Source: Treponema_I sp045631425 (lineage in GTDB: Bacteria > Spirochaetota > Spirochaetia > Treponematales > Treponemataceae). Taken from it: a DNA stretch of 45,437 bases. This document shows, piece after piece, positions 8,204-17,043 of this stretch; the stretch's first letter is position 1; each line of letters begins with the position of its first letter. The notes below the pieces were generated by a model. The model worked only from the letters and a program-made list of their open reading frames with translations, made no database searches and was not told the DNA's origin. The DNA lies in assembly GCA_045631425.1 (NCBI GenBank), contig JAZQUR010000013.1:1-45437 (forward strand), in the 5' to 3' direction. The translations under genes were made by a program, and so were the position numbers.

Positions 8204-8818
8204 CTATGAGTGATTTTTGATGATTACCCAAGTGGCACCGCGGCCGCCTTCTGTTCTGTCTGGGTGTCCTGATTCTCCTAGTCGGTAGTGACGCTCTATA
8301 AAATCGTGAACTAACTTTGCTAAAACTGGCTCGTCAGCAGAATGATTTCCTTTTCCGTGGATAATCAACACTTTTGTGAGTTTTCGGCGGCAACATTCAT
8401 CGATAAAAGCGTTTAATCTAACTGTAGCTTCTTCTTTTGTTAAGCCGTGTAAATCAATAGACGCTTCTGGTGCCATAGTCTTTAGATAACTTCTGTCTAG
8501 TTGACTCATTTTTTGCTGAATTTTTTCTTCTTCCGCGTCTTTGTCCACAACTCCGTAACGACGAAGCCAAAAAGTCATTGGATCAATTTTGGGCTTTGCA
8601 GCTTCTTCCGCTTGCTTTTGTTGCAACTTTTTCTCTTGAAAAGCTTTTTCTTGAGCTTCTAAAGTTTTTTTCACAGGTTCAGTTTTTTTATAGCGCCATT
8701 CTTGACCTGTGGATTTGTTTTGAGTTTTGGCTTTTTTTTCCATTTTTTCAAAAGCATCTAAAATATCAGCGAAAGACTGTTTTTGTGAATTTTGGTTTTT
8801 ATCATTTTCTTTGCCCAT
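8204..8818 (-). CDS. Smr-domain protein
   Basis: The C-terminal 85 residues are an Smr (small MutS-related) domain: SIDLHGLTKEEATVRLNAF, VLIIHGKGNHS, and GGRGATWVIIK at the end. Smr domains nick or bind DNA or RNA; stand-alone forms in bacteria are linked to branched DNA or ribosome rescue. The N-terminal 110 residues are a highly charged Lys/Glu/Gln-rich helix, probably a coiled coil. The ATG at 8818 has GAGGAA upstream. Exact substrate cannot be told from sequence. It lies just downstream of the Bat operon on the same strand, 17 bases after the last gene, and may be part of that transcript. Confidence 0.88.
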   Translation of the reverse strand: MGKENDKNQNSQKQSFADILDAFEKMEKKAKTQNKSTGQEWRYKKTEPVKKTLEAQEKAFQEKKLQQKQAEEAAKPKIDPMTFWLRRYGVVDKDAEEEKIQQKMSQLDRSYLKTMAPEASIDLHGLTKEEATVRLNAFIDECCRRKLTKVLIIHGKGNHSADEPVLAKLVHDFIERHYRLGESGHPDRTEGGRGATWVIIKNHS

Positions 8819-8835
8819 GTTATTTCCTCAAAAAA

Positions 8836-10128
8836 TTATCTAGAATTTTCAAAATTTTCTAGTTCGTTATTATTTACTAAAATACATTGATCTTGGTAAA
8901 TCCAACCTCGGCGTCCATCTTCTGATTCGATGGAATACCAGTTTGAAATCGCATCTAGAATATGGATTTTATCTCCTGCAGAAAGTTGCATAACTGTGTT
9001 AGAGTTTGGCTCTGGAACAGTTTTTACGCTACAACCTAGAGAAATGGCTTCTTTTTTGTTTGCTAAAACAGAAAGCGAAATCGTTGCAATCAAGAAAGTC
9101 AAAGCCAATGATAAAAATGTAATCATCAAGTTTTTACGCTTTAAGAAAGCAAAAACGCTGAACAATGTTAAACAAATCAAAAAGAAAACTGCCAAAACTA
9201 TTGTCAAAATGATAAATATTCTTTTCTGATTCACTTCGGATTTTAAGGATTTCAAAATCACATGGGATTCGTCAACTGGTGTTAAAACTGAAGTAACAAT
9301 ATTTTCTTTGTAAGCATCTGGAAAACTTGCATTAAACTCTTTTTCTAAAAGCTGATGTTCAGAAGTTTCTTCAGTCTCTTGAGCAATTTTCTTTACGCTT
9401 TTGATTTTTTGATTTTCTAGGGCGATAGAAACTGTATTTCCTGCATAATTTCTAAACACACCATAAATTGGTGGCAAAGAAAAGCTTCCTTCTTCCAAAG
9501 GAATAACTGTAAATTCTGCAATCGGATAAGTTTCTGTAGAAAATGTCCCGATGTGATATGGCAAAGGTTCAATATCCCGATTTTTTGTTAATATCACCTT
9601 GGTGTCTAATTCAAAATTGATATTTGTTAGCTCGTTAAAAAACTTACCGTAAACAGTAAATGTTGTAGGTTTTCCTACTTCAAGATTTTTTGGCAAATCT
9701 GATGATAAAACCGGTTCCATAAGAATTGGGTTGTCATAAACTGTAATTGGGCTAAATTTTACAGAAGTACTCCACCAGTCAACTCGCAAGGCTAGGGAAG
9801 GGATTGTGTATTTTCCAGATTTTGAAAATCTGAAGTTTAATTTGATAAGAGTTCCTCGCACACCATTTTTTACATATTCTTCTTTTGATGTGGATTCTAC
9901 AGTTACGTTTTCTGGAGTAGATTGAACTAGCAAATTGATTCTAGTTGGCAAATATCCTGGGATTTCTAGGGTAAAAAGACAGGATTCTCCAGCGAAACAA
10001 TATTCTGTTTCAGGTTTTACTCTTAGACTACTCCAAGTAAGTGCGAAAACTGAGTTTATCGAAATAAAAAGTAGGACTAATAATCCAATATATCGCTTTG
10101 TTGATTTTGAGTTTGAGTATTTTTCCAT
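8836..10128 (-). CDS. BatD-like membrane protein with C-terminal SH3 domain
   Basis: The last Bat gene encodes 430 residues. A signal sequence (about 1-30, basic start, cleavage after SVFA) leads to beta-rich extracytoplasmic domains of the BatD type (VKPETEYCFAGESCLFTLEI, later TFTVYGKF). Two membrane helices follow at about 308-333 and 338-358, then a bacterial SH3-like domain with VMQLSAGDKIHILD and WYSIESEDGRRGWIYQD. SH3 domains of this kind bind cell wall or proteins. The start overlaps the batB-batC end by 52 bases, which supports coupled translation; a GGGAG lies somewhat far upstream. BatD proteins act with the VWA proteins BatA and BatB in the envelope; the biochemical task is unknown. 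Confidence 0.75.
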   Translation of the reverse strand: MEKYSNSKSTKRYIGLLVLLFISINSVFALTWSSLRVKPETEYCFAGESCLFTLEIPGYLPTRINLLVQSTPENVTVESTSKEEYVKNGVRGTLIKLNFRFSKSGKYTIPSLALRVDWWSTSVKFSPITVYDNPILMEPVLSSDLPKNLEVGKPTTFTVYGKFFNELTNINFELDTKVILTKNRDIEPLPYHIGTFSTETYPIAEFTVIPLEEGSFSLPPIYGVFRNYAGNTVSIALENQKIKSVKKIAQETEETSEHQLLEKEFNASFPDAYKENIVTSVLTPVDESHVILKSLKSEVNQKRIFIILTIVLAVFFLICLTLFSVFAFLKRKNLMITFLSLALTFLIATISLSVLANKKEAISLGCSVKTVPEPNSNTVMQLSAGDKIHILDAISNWYSIESEDGRRGWIYQDQCILVNNNELENFENSR

Positions 10129-11684
10129 TGGTTTTGTTCGCTCTCCCTAATTACAGAGAATAAAGTATCTTCGATTGATGATTGATAGTCTGATTCTGAA
10201 ACAGGTTTTAGTTCTTGGGAACCAGCTTTAGAATGGGTTGAATTTTCCATGAGAGAAAGTTCCAGATTTATCTTTGCATCAATATTTGTGTTGTCAATCA
10301 AAAGGGCTTGTTTAAATGCTTCTGTGGCTTTTTCGTATTCGCCGTGCTTGTGGGCAATTATACCAATGTTGTAGTAGGTGGCAAATCGAATTTCATCTGG
10401 AGCATCTAAATCAATTTGTTCTAGTTTTTCTAGCGCGGAAGTTTCTTCATCTTGCATGATATAACTTGAAGCAAGGCCGAACAACCCGTACTGCAAAACT
10501 TCTTGATTTTGGTTATTTTCTGCATCTTCGATTACTTTTAAAAATCCCACTGTAGAATCTTGATAATCTTTTTGATACCACTTTAATGTGCTGTACAAAA
10601 TTGTTTGACGAGATGATAAGTCAGCTGAACATCCTGTTAATATGGAAATTACAGCAAAAATACAAAGTGCATTTTGAATTGATTTTGGCATTTTGATATT
10701 TAGCTCTGCTGCAACAATTCCAAGGATAACAAAAATTAATGCTAGCAAAATAAACAACTTATATCGTGGAATAGGTTGCATTTCATAAGTGATACCAAGA
10801 TTGTTATCATTTTGTGTTGGATTTATGATATCAAGAACTTTAGCCATGCTTCCTGATTCTGTAGCGCTTATGTATTTTATTGTGTTATAAGTAGTTCTCT
10901 TGTTTTTCTCAATTATCTTTTCGATTGTGGATTTTAGTTCCCGGGATTTTAGAGTTGTGTAAACTGTTGTTTTTTCATCCCCAGATACGATTTGAGCACC
11001 TTGTTCTGACCCAAATCCTAGGATAATCACTTTTATCCCGTAAGTTGAAGCGTCGTAAATTGCTTGTTCAAGATTTCCAGCTGTTTCGTCGCCGTCTGTA
11101 AACAAAATTATTGTTGATTCCCGAGATGATTGAGGCGGAAATGACTGAATTGCGGTTTGGATACCTTTTTCTAGGTTTGTTCCCGGATTGGAAACAAGGT
11201 TCGGCGACAAGTTGTCTAAAAGATTTTCCACAGCGTACAAGTCTTCTGTGAGAGGAACTGCAACAAATCCGTCGCCTTTTGCTAAAATCACAGAAATTCC
11301 AGAACCAGCTAGTTTTTCTGTTAAAGCTTTTGCGTAAAGACTTGCTGAATCTAGGCGACTGACATCGTGATTAACGCCGGCATCCTTTGCGTTCATGCTG
11401 TAAGAAATGTCAAAAACATAAGACACAGCAGTTCCGCTAGTTTGCACGGAAATTGGTTGGATGCCCCAATAGGGATCAGCTAGGGCGAAGATAATTGAAA
11501 TAAAAGCCAAAGAAAAGAAAATCATTCTAAGAACTAATCTTCTAACAATTTTAGTTTTGGCGATATGTTTAAAACTTGTGATTGCAAGTTTAAATCTTGT
11601 GTATTGAAAAATCGCGATGATTATTGCTGGTATTAAAACTAGTAAAGCGTATAAAGCTTTGGGATTTTCTAAATGAAATGTCAT
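10077..11684 (-). CDS. BatB-BatC fusion: VWA-domain membrane protein with TPR tail
   Basis: A 535-residue protein. Two N-terminal membrane helices (about 10-28 and 48-68) precede a von Willebrand A domain with the metal site DISYS in VFDISYSMNA, the threonine in NPGTNLEKG and TDGDE. A further helix lies near 310-330, then a second hydrophobic stretch ending in ILTGCS, which resembles a lipoprotein box, and a TPR region (YYNIGIIAHKHGEYEKATEA). In other bacteria BatB and BatC are separate; here they are joined and the internal ILTGC looks like a fossil of the BatC export signal. The ATG at 11684 overlaps the batA TGA (ATGA) and has AAGGA upstream; the longer frame to 11720 is unlikely. Confidence 0.88.
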   Translation of the reverse strand: MTFHLENPKALYALLVLIPAIIIAIFQYTRFKLAITSFKHIAKTKIVRRLVLRMIFFSLAFISIIFALADPYWGIQPISVQTSGTAVSYVFDISYSMNAKDAGVNHDVSRLDSASLYAKALTEKLAGSGISVILAKGDGFVAVPLTEDLYAVENLLDNLSPNLVSNPGTNLEKGIQTAIQSFPPQSSRESTIILFTDGDETAGNLEQAIYDASTYGIKVIILGFGSEQGAQIVSGDEKTTVYTTLKSRELKSTIEKIIEKNKRTTYNTIKYISATESGSMAKVLDIINPTQNDNNLGITYEMQPIPRYKLFILLALIFVILGIVAAELNIKMPKSIQNALCIFAVISILTGCSADLSSRQTILYSTLKWYQKDYQDSTVGFLKVIEDAENNQNQEVLQYGLFGLASSYIMQDEETSALEKLEQIDLDAPDEIRFATYYNIGIIAHKHGEYEKATEAFKQALLIDNTNIDAKINLELSLMENSTHSKAGSQELKPVSESDYQSSIEDTLFSVIRESEQNQWKNTQTQNQQSDILDY

Positions 11685-12682
11685 AGTATTTCCTTCATGT
11701 AAACTCGGCGTAAAACCCAAGCAAACATTATTACTGCAATACCAATTAACAAAACTTGTGTGTAATAACTTTGTGTCACGTTTTTTAGTTGATATGATTG
11801 AATTACAGATTCTTTTTTTGTTATAGATTCTAAAGTTTGAGAAAGCAATGCTAAAGTATCAACAGAATAAAAAGCGCCTTGTGTTTCTCGAGAGATTTCT
11901 TTCATTTGGGTTGTATCAAAGCCTGAGTCCAAATATGCTGAGTATTTTTTACCAGTATTTGGGTCTGTGTACTCAACTGGAACAGAGCCTTTTGTGCCGA
12001 TAGCGAGAGTGTAAACTGCTATATCATTTTCTTTTGCAATTTTCGCTGCTGATAATGGATGGATAGACCCAGCATTATTTTCCCCATCTGATAAAAGCAA
12101 AATACACTTTTTCGGTGCTTTCGATGTTATCAAGTGATAAACTGCTGAAGTTATCCCTGTTCCGATTGCAGTTCCTTCTCCAAATTTCCCAAGTTGCAAA
12201 TTATTAACCTGTTGTAAAAACATTTTGTGGTCCATAGTTGGCGGAACAAGCAAAGCTGTTTCTGAAGCCATAGCCACTAAGCCGTATGCCGCACCGGGAT
12301 TGTTGTCGGTGATAACTTTTACAGCTTGTTTGGCCGCTTCCAATCGGTTTGATGTTCCAATATCCAAGGCAGCCATAGAAGGACTTGTATCAATTACAAA
12401 AACGATTTCAGTTCCTCGGGATGTGTAAACTTTTTCCTGACGAGAAATTACAGGATTTGCAAGAGCAACAATCACAAGGACAAATCCCAACCCAAAAAGA
12501 ATTTTCACGATATATGAAACTATGTTCAAAATTGGATGCTTCCATTCAAACATTTTTCCTTTCCAATCAGACATTACAAGAGGAAATGAAATTGTAGAAA
12601 GAATACCAATCTTTTTTAATACAAAGTATAGAGGAATCAATAAAAGCCAAAAAAAAGCTTGTGGATTTTCAAAAACTAACAT
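11681..12682 (-). CDS. batA: BatA, VWA-domain membrane protein
   Basis: A 333-residue inner-membrane protein: helices at about 8-24 and 56-76, then a VWA domain from residue 90, and a C-terminal helix around 308-326. The metal-ion-dependent site is complete: DTSPS in VFVIDTSPSMAALD, the threonine in GEGTAIGTGI and the aspartate in LLLSDGENNAG. BatA and BatB are thought to form a membrane complex whose VWA domains face the periplasm; MoxR-type ATPases act as partners. The ATG has GGAGAAATA upstream. The batB-batC start overlaps its stop by 4 bases. Confidence 0.9.
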   Translation of the reverse strand: MLVFENPQAFFWLLLIPLYFVLKKIGILSTISFPLVMSDWKGKMFEWKHPILNIVSYIVKILFGLGFVLVIVALANPVISRQEKVYTSRGTEIVFVIDTSPSMAALDIGTSNRLEAAKQAVKVITDNNPGAAYGLVAMASETALLVPPTMDHKMFLQQVNNLQLGKFGEGTAIGTGITSAVYHLITSKAPKKCILLLSDGENNAGSIHPLSAAKIAKENDIAVYTLAIGTKGSVPVEYTDPNTGKKYSAYLDSGFDTTQMKEISRETQGAFYSVDTLALLSQTLESITKKESVIQSYQLKNVTQSYYTQVLLIGIAVIMFAWVLRRVYMKEIL

Positions 12683-12745
12683 TATTTCTCCGATAAAACG
12701 ATAAAAAAATTTGGAAAAGTACGCTAAATCTTTTTATTATCTACA

Positions 12746-13693
12746 TTAATTTTTATCGCAACTTCTTTGATCTGCTAGAACTGTAAAGGCTTCGATTAAG
12801 TTTTCCGAAACTGTACTACGTTCAACAAAAGAAAAAACGCCATCTTCATTTGTTACACCTGAAAACCTGATAAAATCACAGCGTTCAAGTATTGATGAAA
12901 TAGAAGTTATTTTTTCTTCGATAGAATCTGGAAGTGTATCTTGAAAAATCAAGTTTAATTCAAAAAATATTTTTGATGAAACAACTGAGTTAAAATTGTG
13001 CTTAAAGCGAGTTGTTAAAAATTGTCTTGTAATCACAGATAATTCTTTTGCAAACTCAGAATCGCTATATTTTGCTGATTTTTTGTTAAGCTTTTTTATC
13101 TGCCTTGTTGTTTTTTTCAAATTTCTTCTAGAAATTCGCTTTTGAATAAGGTCGTTCCAGATTGAAATCACTTTTTTAGTGTGAATAAGTAAGTAAGTAA
13201 GCGCAACTAAGAACACTGTCAAAAGGAAAATAAACAAGTAAACAAGCCAAGTTGTTCCTGGAATCAACAAAGGTGATGCAACTGGTCTAATTTCTTTTTT
13301 TTGTGTTTTTTCTACAATAGATTGCACGGTGATAGAAGGCACATCGATAGCAAAACTTGTTGTAAGAGTTTTTGAATATTCTGATAAATCGATTTTTGGT
13401 AAATCTAAAACTCCTACTTTCCATGGAATACAAGTGATTTGAAGAATGTAACTTCCATTTGAGCCAGATAATTTTGCTGATATTGTCTCGTAGTCAGTAC
13501 TTTCTGGTAAATTAATATCAACTGTTAAATCATCTGTAAGATTTATGTTTGTAGTAAAACTGTATCTAATTTCAATCACATCCCCAATGTAAACATCTCT
13601 TGGAAGAACTGTGATATTTTCGTTCATTAAAGTTTGTGAAAAACCAGATATAGTCAAAAACAAAAAGGAAAGACAAAAAATTAACTTTTTCAT
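12746..13693 (-). CDS. Bat-operon membrane protein, function unknown
   Basis: From the ATG at 13693 (AAGGAAC upstream, ATGA overlap with the DUF58 gene) the product is 315 residues. It has a signal peptide (KKLIFCLSFLFLTISGFSQ), a beta-rich periplasmic domain of about 150 residues, one membrane helix (TTWLVYLFIFLLTVFLVALT, about 170-190) and a basic helical cytoplasmic domain of about 120 residues rich in Lys/Arg then acidic. The order beta domain, helix, basic tail matches the small BatD-like or DUF4381-like proteins found in Bat and MoxR operons, but I cannot assign it to a family with certainty. It may link the periplasmic Bat proteins to the cytoplasm. Confidence 0.7.
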   Translation of the reverse strand: MKKLIFCLSFLFLTISGFSQTLMNENITVLPRDVYIGDVIEIRYSFTTNINLTDDLTVDINLPESTDYETISAKLSGSNGSYILQITCIPWKVGVLDLPKIDLSEYSKTLTTSFAIDVPSITVQSIVEKTQKKEIRPVASPLLIPGTTWLVYLFIFLLTVFLVALTYLLIHTKKVISIWNDLIQKRISRRNLKKTTRQIKKLNKKSAKYSDSEFAKELSVITRQFLTTRFKHNFNSVVSSKIFFELNLIFQDTLPDSIEEKITSISSILERCDFIRFSGVTNEDGVFSFVERSTVSENLIEAFTVLADQRSCDKN

Positions 13694-14577
13694 ACTTTGT
13701 TCCTTATTGAGAAGAAGCGAGTTAAAACTGCCGCTGGAGAATCTGCTGTGGAAATAACTTGTGGAGTAACGCCTCTTTTTGCACAAATTGATTTCCATTT
13801 TTCCATGCGATCTTCATAGCTTTTGCGCCAAGCTCTTTTGAAAACTGGATGTGAAGTTGGTAACAATTTCATTTTACTTGTTTCCACATCTACAAAAGGA
13901 ATGCATCCCACTTCCGGCAACTCAATATCAGTTCTGTCTGTGCAGCAAAGAGCTACAACATCATGTTTTTGAGCAAGACGGGCTAAGTCTGCTTCGTATC
14001 CTGTGGTTCTAAAATCCGAGATAACAAAAACCAAAGCTCTTCTCTTTAAAATCTTTTGACTAGCTCGTAATGCATTTTGCAAACTTGAGCCTTTGCCAGT
14101 TTTTGGAGGAAGAGAATCTAATTTTGTGTAAATCAACATAGAGTGATCTTTTCCAGATTTTGGTGGTGCGGAAAACTGCGTTTTGTTATCGAAAAAAACA
14201 GCACCAGTTGGACAGTTGTTTTGTTCTGCTGCCAAAGTTAGTAAAGCTGCTGTTTCAGAAGCCACTTCTAACTTTGTTTTGCCTCTAGAACCTGTCATCA
14301 TAGAAAGAGATCTATCTAAAATAATAAAAATTACAAGCTCTTTTTCTTCGTCAAATGTTTTTACAAAAGGCTTTCCCATGCGGGCAGTTACGTTCCAATC
14401 AAGGTTTCGTATATCATCACCTTGTAGATATTCTCGAACGCCACTAAATTCAATGCCTTGACCATGATATACAGACCGAAAATTTCCGATTTTCATACCA
14501 TCTGCAATACCTTTTGCAATCAACCTTAGTTTTGAAGAACGAGCTTTTAAACTACTGTGGTTTTCTAAAATGTGCAT
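13690..14577 (-). CDS. DUF58 family protein with VWA-like fold
   Basis: A 295-residue soluble protein with the DUF58 pattern: GMKIGNFRSVYHGQGIEFSG and YLQGDDIRNLDWNVTAR, followed by a VWA-like domain with DRSLS in FIILDRSLSMM, GKGSSLQNAL and FVISDFR. DUF58 proteins are encoded next to MoxR ATPases in most bacteria and are presumed partners. There is no membrane segment, unlike the longer DUF58 forms. The start shares one base with the moxR stop (TAATG), and its own stop overlaps the next gene by ATGA, so the whole set is translated as a coupled series. Confidence 0.9.
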   Translation of the reverse strand: MHILENHSSLKARSSKLRLIAKGIADGMKIGNFRSVYHGQGIEFSGVREYLQGDDIRNLDWNVTARMGKPFVKTFDEEKELVIFIILDRSLSMMTGSRGKTKLEVASETAALLTLAAEQNNCPTGAVFFDNKTQFSAPPKSGKDHSMLIYTKLDSLPPKTGKGSSLQNALRASQKILKRRALVFVISDFRTTGYEADLARLAQKHDVVALCCTDRTDIELPEVGCIPFVDVETSKMKLLPTSHPVFKRAWRKSYEDRMEKWKSICAKRGVTPQVISTADSPAAVLTRFFSIRNKV

Positions 14578-15584
14578 TATGGAACCGGCATTAGAGAAAG
14601 GATTTTGTCGATTAAGTCGTCAGATGTAATTCCATCTGCAGCAGCTTCGTAAGAAAGCACTAAACGGTGGCGTAAAACTTTATTTGCAACAGCTTTTACG
14701 TCTTCTGGAATAACAAAACTGCGACCTTCAAACATAGCGTTTACTTTTGCACATTGGCACAAAGCGATACTTGCTCTTGGAGAAGCCCCAAAAGAGATAT
14801 AACGCAAAATATCATCACGGTCTTTTGTAACGCTACGATTTGTAGCTTTTTTTCCAGTTTCTGGGCGTGTTACGTTTACAATCGAAACAATATATTCAAT
14901 GATTGCATCATCACATACAACAGAATCTAATAATTCCCTACATTTATTTATGTCTTTTTCAGAAAGTACTTTTTCAACACTGATATCAGCAGCTTTTCCG
15001 TTACTTTTTACGATTTCAATTTCTGATTTAGCACTTGGATAGTTTACCATTACCTTCATCAAAAAGCGGTCTAATTCTGCTTCTGGAAGATTGTAAGTTC
15101 CCTCTTGTTCGATAGGGTTTTGAGTTGCCAACACGAAAAATGGTTTTGGTAATTCGTAAGTTGTTTCTCCAATTGTAACTTGATTTTCAGCCATGGCTTC
15201 TAGCAAAGCTGATTGAACCTTTGCAGGAGCTCTGTTGATTTCGTCTGCTAAAACAAGATTTGTAAAAATTGGTCCTTTTCGAACTTTGAAATCTCCAGTT
15301 GATTGTTCATAAATCAATGTTCCTGTTAAGTCAGCTGGAAGTAAGTCTGGGGTAAACTGAATACGCTTAAAATCAAGTCCAGAAATATCTGAAACTGTTT
15401 TACAAGCTAAAGTTTTTGCAAGACCTGGCACACCTTCCAAAAGAATATGTCCACCAGCTACCATTGCTGTAAGAATTCCGTCAACAACTTCTTCTTGTCC
15501 AACAACTCTTTTTGCAATTTCTGTTTTACAATTTGATATTAAATCTTTACACCAATTAAAATCGGTTTCTTTATTTTTGCTCAA
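14577..15584 (-). CDS. MoxR-family AAA+ ATPase
   Basis: First gene of the Bat operon, 335 residues. Walker A is GVPGLAKT (51-58), Walker B LVLADEINR with D114 and E115, then the sensor 1 stretch FFVLATQNPIEQEGTYNLPEA and sensor 2 near ASPRASIALCQCAKV. MoxR ATPases act as chaperones that help assemble VWA-protein complexes. The start codon is an unusual TTG at 15584-15582, chosen because GGAG lies 8 bases upstream and the residues after it (SKNKETDF) lead directly into the conserved domain. A promoter with 17-base spacing lies just before it (15607-15635). Confidence 0.93.
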   Translation of the reverse strand: MSKNKETDFNWCKDLISNCKTEIAKRVVGQEEVVDGILTAMVAGGHILLEGVPGLAKTLACKTVSDISGLDFKRIQFTPDLLPADLTGTLIYEQSTGDFKVRKGPIFTNLVLADEINRAPAKVQSALLEAMAENQVTIGETTYELPKPFFVLATQNPIEQEGTYNLPEAELDRFLMKVMVNYPSAKSEIEIVKSNGKAADISVEKVLSEKDINKCRELLDSVVCDDAIIEYIVSIVNVTRPETGKKATNRSVTKDRDDILRYISFGASPRASIALCQCAKVNAMFEGRSFVIPEDVKAVANKVLRHRLVLSYEAAADGITSDDLIDKILSLMPVP

Positions 15585-15606
15585 AATTTTCTCCGTTTAT
15601 AACTAG

Positions 15607-15635
15607 AATATATTAATTTTGCATGATAAATACAA
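15607..15635 (-). promoter_or_regulatory. candidate promoter of the moxR/Bat operon
   Basis: On the minus strand TTGTAT (15635-15630) and TATATT (15612-15607) are 17 bases apart. They lie 23 bases before the moxR TTG start and ahead of its GGAG site. This is the only promoter-like match in this intergenic region on that strand that fits the operon. Confidence 0.55.
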
Positions 15636-15693
15636 AAAAAACGTATAGATTTGCATTTTTACAGTAATTTTTGTATTTTTATGCATTGTATGA

Positions 15694-15723
15694 TTGACAC
15701 ATCAACCCTATTTTTTATAGTAT
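15694..15723 (+). promoter_or_regulatory. candidate promoter of the aminotransferase gene, short leader
   Basis: A consensus TTGACA at 15694-15699 and TAGTAT at 15718-15723 are 18 bases apart. Only 9 bases separate the -10 box from the ATG at 15733 and there is no Shine-Dalgarno, so the mRNA would be leaderless or nearly so. Confidence 0.6.
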
Positions 15724-15732
15724 TAGCATATC

Positions 15733-17043
15733 ATGTTAAACACTTTAGCTCAAGAATTAAATGAAACTTTAAAAGGCACTTGTTATGCAGATTTGTTCTC
15801 TACAATGGGAACTCGTATGTTTTTTCCAAAGGGAATTATTGCTCAAAGTCAGGAAGCAAAAAAACTTGGAAAAAGGGCAAACGCAACTATCGGAACAACA
15901 ATTAACGATGGTCATCCTGTAATTTTACCACAAGTAAAAGAACAACTTCCAGGATTAACTCCAGAAGAAAGTGTTTCTTATGCACCAACTGCTGGTATCT
16001 TAGAATTAAGAAAACTCTGGAAACAAAAGATGGTAGAAAAAAATCCTTCTCTAAAGGATAAAGTTTTTTCTATGCCTGTGGTTGTACCAGGTTTAACAGC
16101 TGGTATTTCATATTTAAGCGACCTATTCTTGTCTGAAGGCGATACACTTTTAGCTGGTAATCCTTCATGGGACAATTATGCTCTAATCGTAGAAACAAGA
16201 CGTAGCGCAAATCTAAAGCAATTCCCAATGTTTATTGGTGATGGCTACGAAGGTGGCTTTAATCTAGAAGGATTCAAAGTTGCTGTTGAAGAAGAAGCAA
16301 AAAAAGGAAGCGTAAAAGTTTTACTTAACTTCCCACAAAATCCATCTGGATATACACCAACAATTACAGAAGTTGAAGAAATCTGTAAAATCATCAAATC
16401 ACAAGCAGAAAAAGGTACAAAATTCCTTGTTTGTTGTGACGACGCATATTTTGGATTAAACTACGAAGATAACCTTATTCCAGAATCCTTGTTCGCTTAT
16501 GTTTGTGATTTACACGAAAACGTAGCAGCAGTGAAAATCGACGGTCCTACAAAAGAAGATTACGTTTGGGGTTTCCGTTGTGGATTTATCACATTTGGTG
16601 GAAAAGGCATTTCAGAAGAACAATACGAAGCCCTTGTAAAAAAACTTATGGGTGTAATTCGTTCTTCAGTTTCTTGTAGTAACACTCCAGCTCAATCAAT
16701 TATGTTAAAAGCTTTTCAAAGCGATACTTTGCCACAAGAAAAGCAAAAATATCGTGACATCCTAGAAGGACGTTACAGAAAAGCTCGTGCATACGTTGAT
16801 TCTAGAAAAGGTGACACAGTTCTTATTCCACAACCATTTAACTCAGGATATTTCATGAGTTTTACTTGTGTTGGAATTGATGCAGAAGAATTACGTCTAA
16901 AACTTTTGTACGAATACGAAATCGGTACAATCGCAATTGATGCAAAACATCTTCGCATTGCTTTTTCAAGTTTAGACAAACGTGATATTGACGCAGTTTA
17001 TGAGGCTGTGTACAATGCTGCACATGAGTTGGCTAAAAAATAA
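15733..17043 (+). CDS. class I/II pyridoxal phosphate aminotransferase
   Basis: A 436-residue fold type I PLP enzyme. Signs are YAPTAGILELRKLWK near residue 80, VVPGLTAGISYLSDLF, NFPQNPSGYTPT (the substrate-binding NPSG), CCDDAYFGLNYED with the PLP aspartate, and a lysine in VKIDGPTKEDYVWGFRCGF for the Schiff base. The C-terminal arginine region is GTIAIDAKHLRIAFSS. The substrate cannot be assigned from sequence; it is close to aromatic or aspartate type enzymes used by spirochaetes. No Shine-Dalgarno is visible, but a TTGACA/TAGTAT promoter ends 9 bases upstream. The stop overlaps the proposed start of the next gene by 20 bases. Confidence 0.88.
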   Translation: MLNTLAQELNETLKGTCYADLFSTMGTRMFFPKGIIAQSQEAKKLGKRANATIGTTINDGHPVILPQVKEQLPGLTPEESVSYAPTAGILELRKLWKQKMVEKNPSLKDKVFSMPVVVPGLTAGISYLSDLFLSEGDTLLAGNPSWDNYALIVETRRSANLKQFPMFIGDGYEGGFNLEGFKVAVEEEAKKGSVKVLLNFPQNPSGYTPTITEVEEICKIIKSQAEKGTKFLVCCDDAYFGLNYEDNLIPESLFAYVCDLHENVAAVKIDGPTKEDYVWGFRCGFITFGGKGISEEQYEALVKKLMGVIRSSVSCSNTPAQSIMLKAFQSDTLPQEKQKYRDILEGRYRKARAYVDSRKGDTVLIPQPFNSGYFMSFTCVGIDAEELRLKLLYEYEIGTIAIDAKHLRIAFSSLDKRDIDAVYEAVYNAAHELAKK

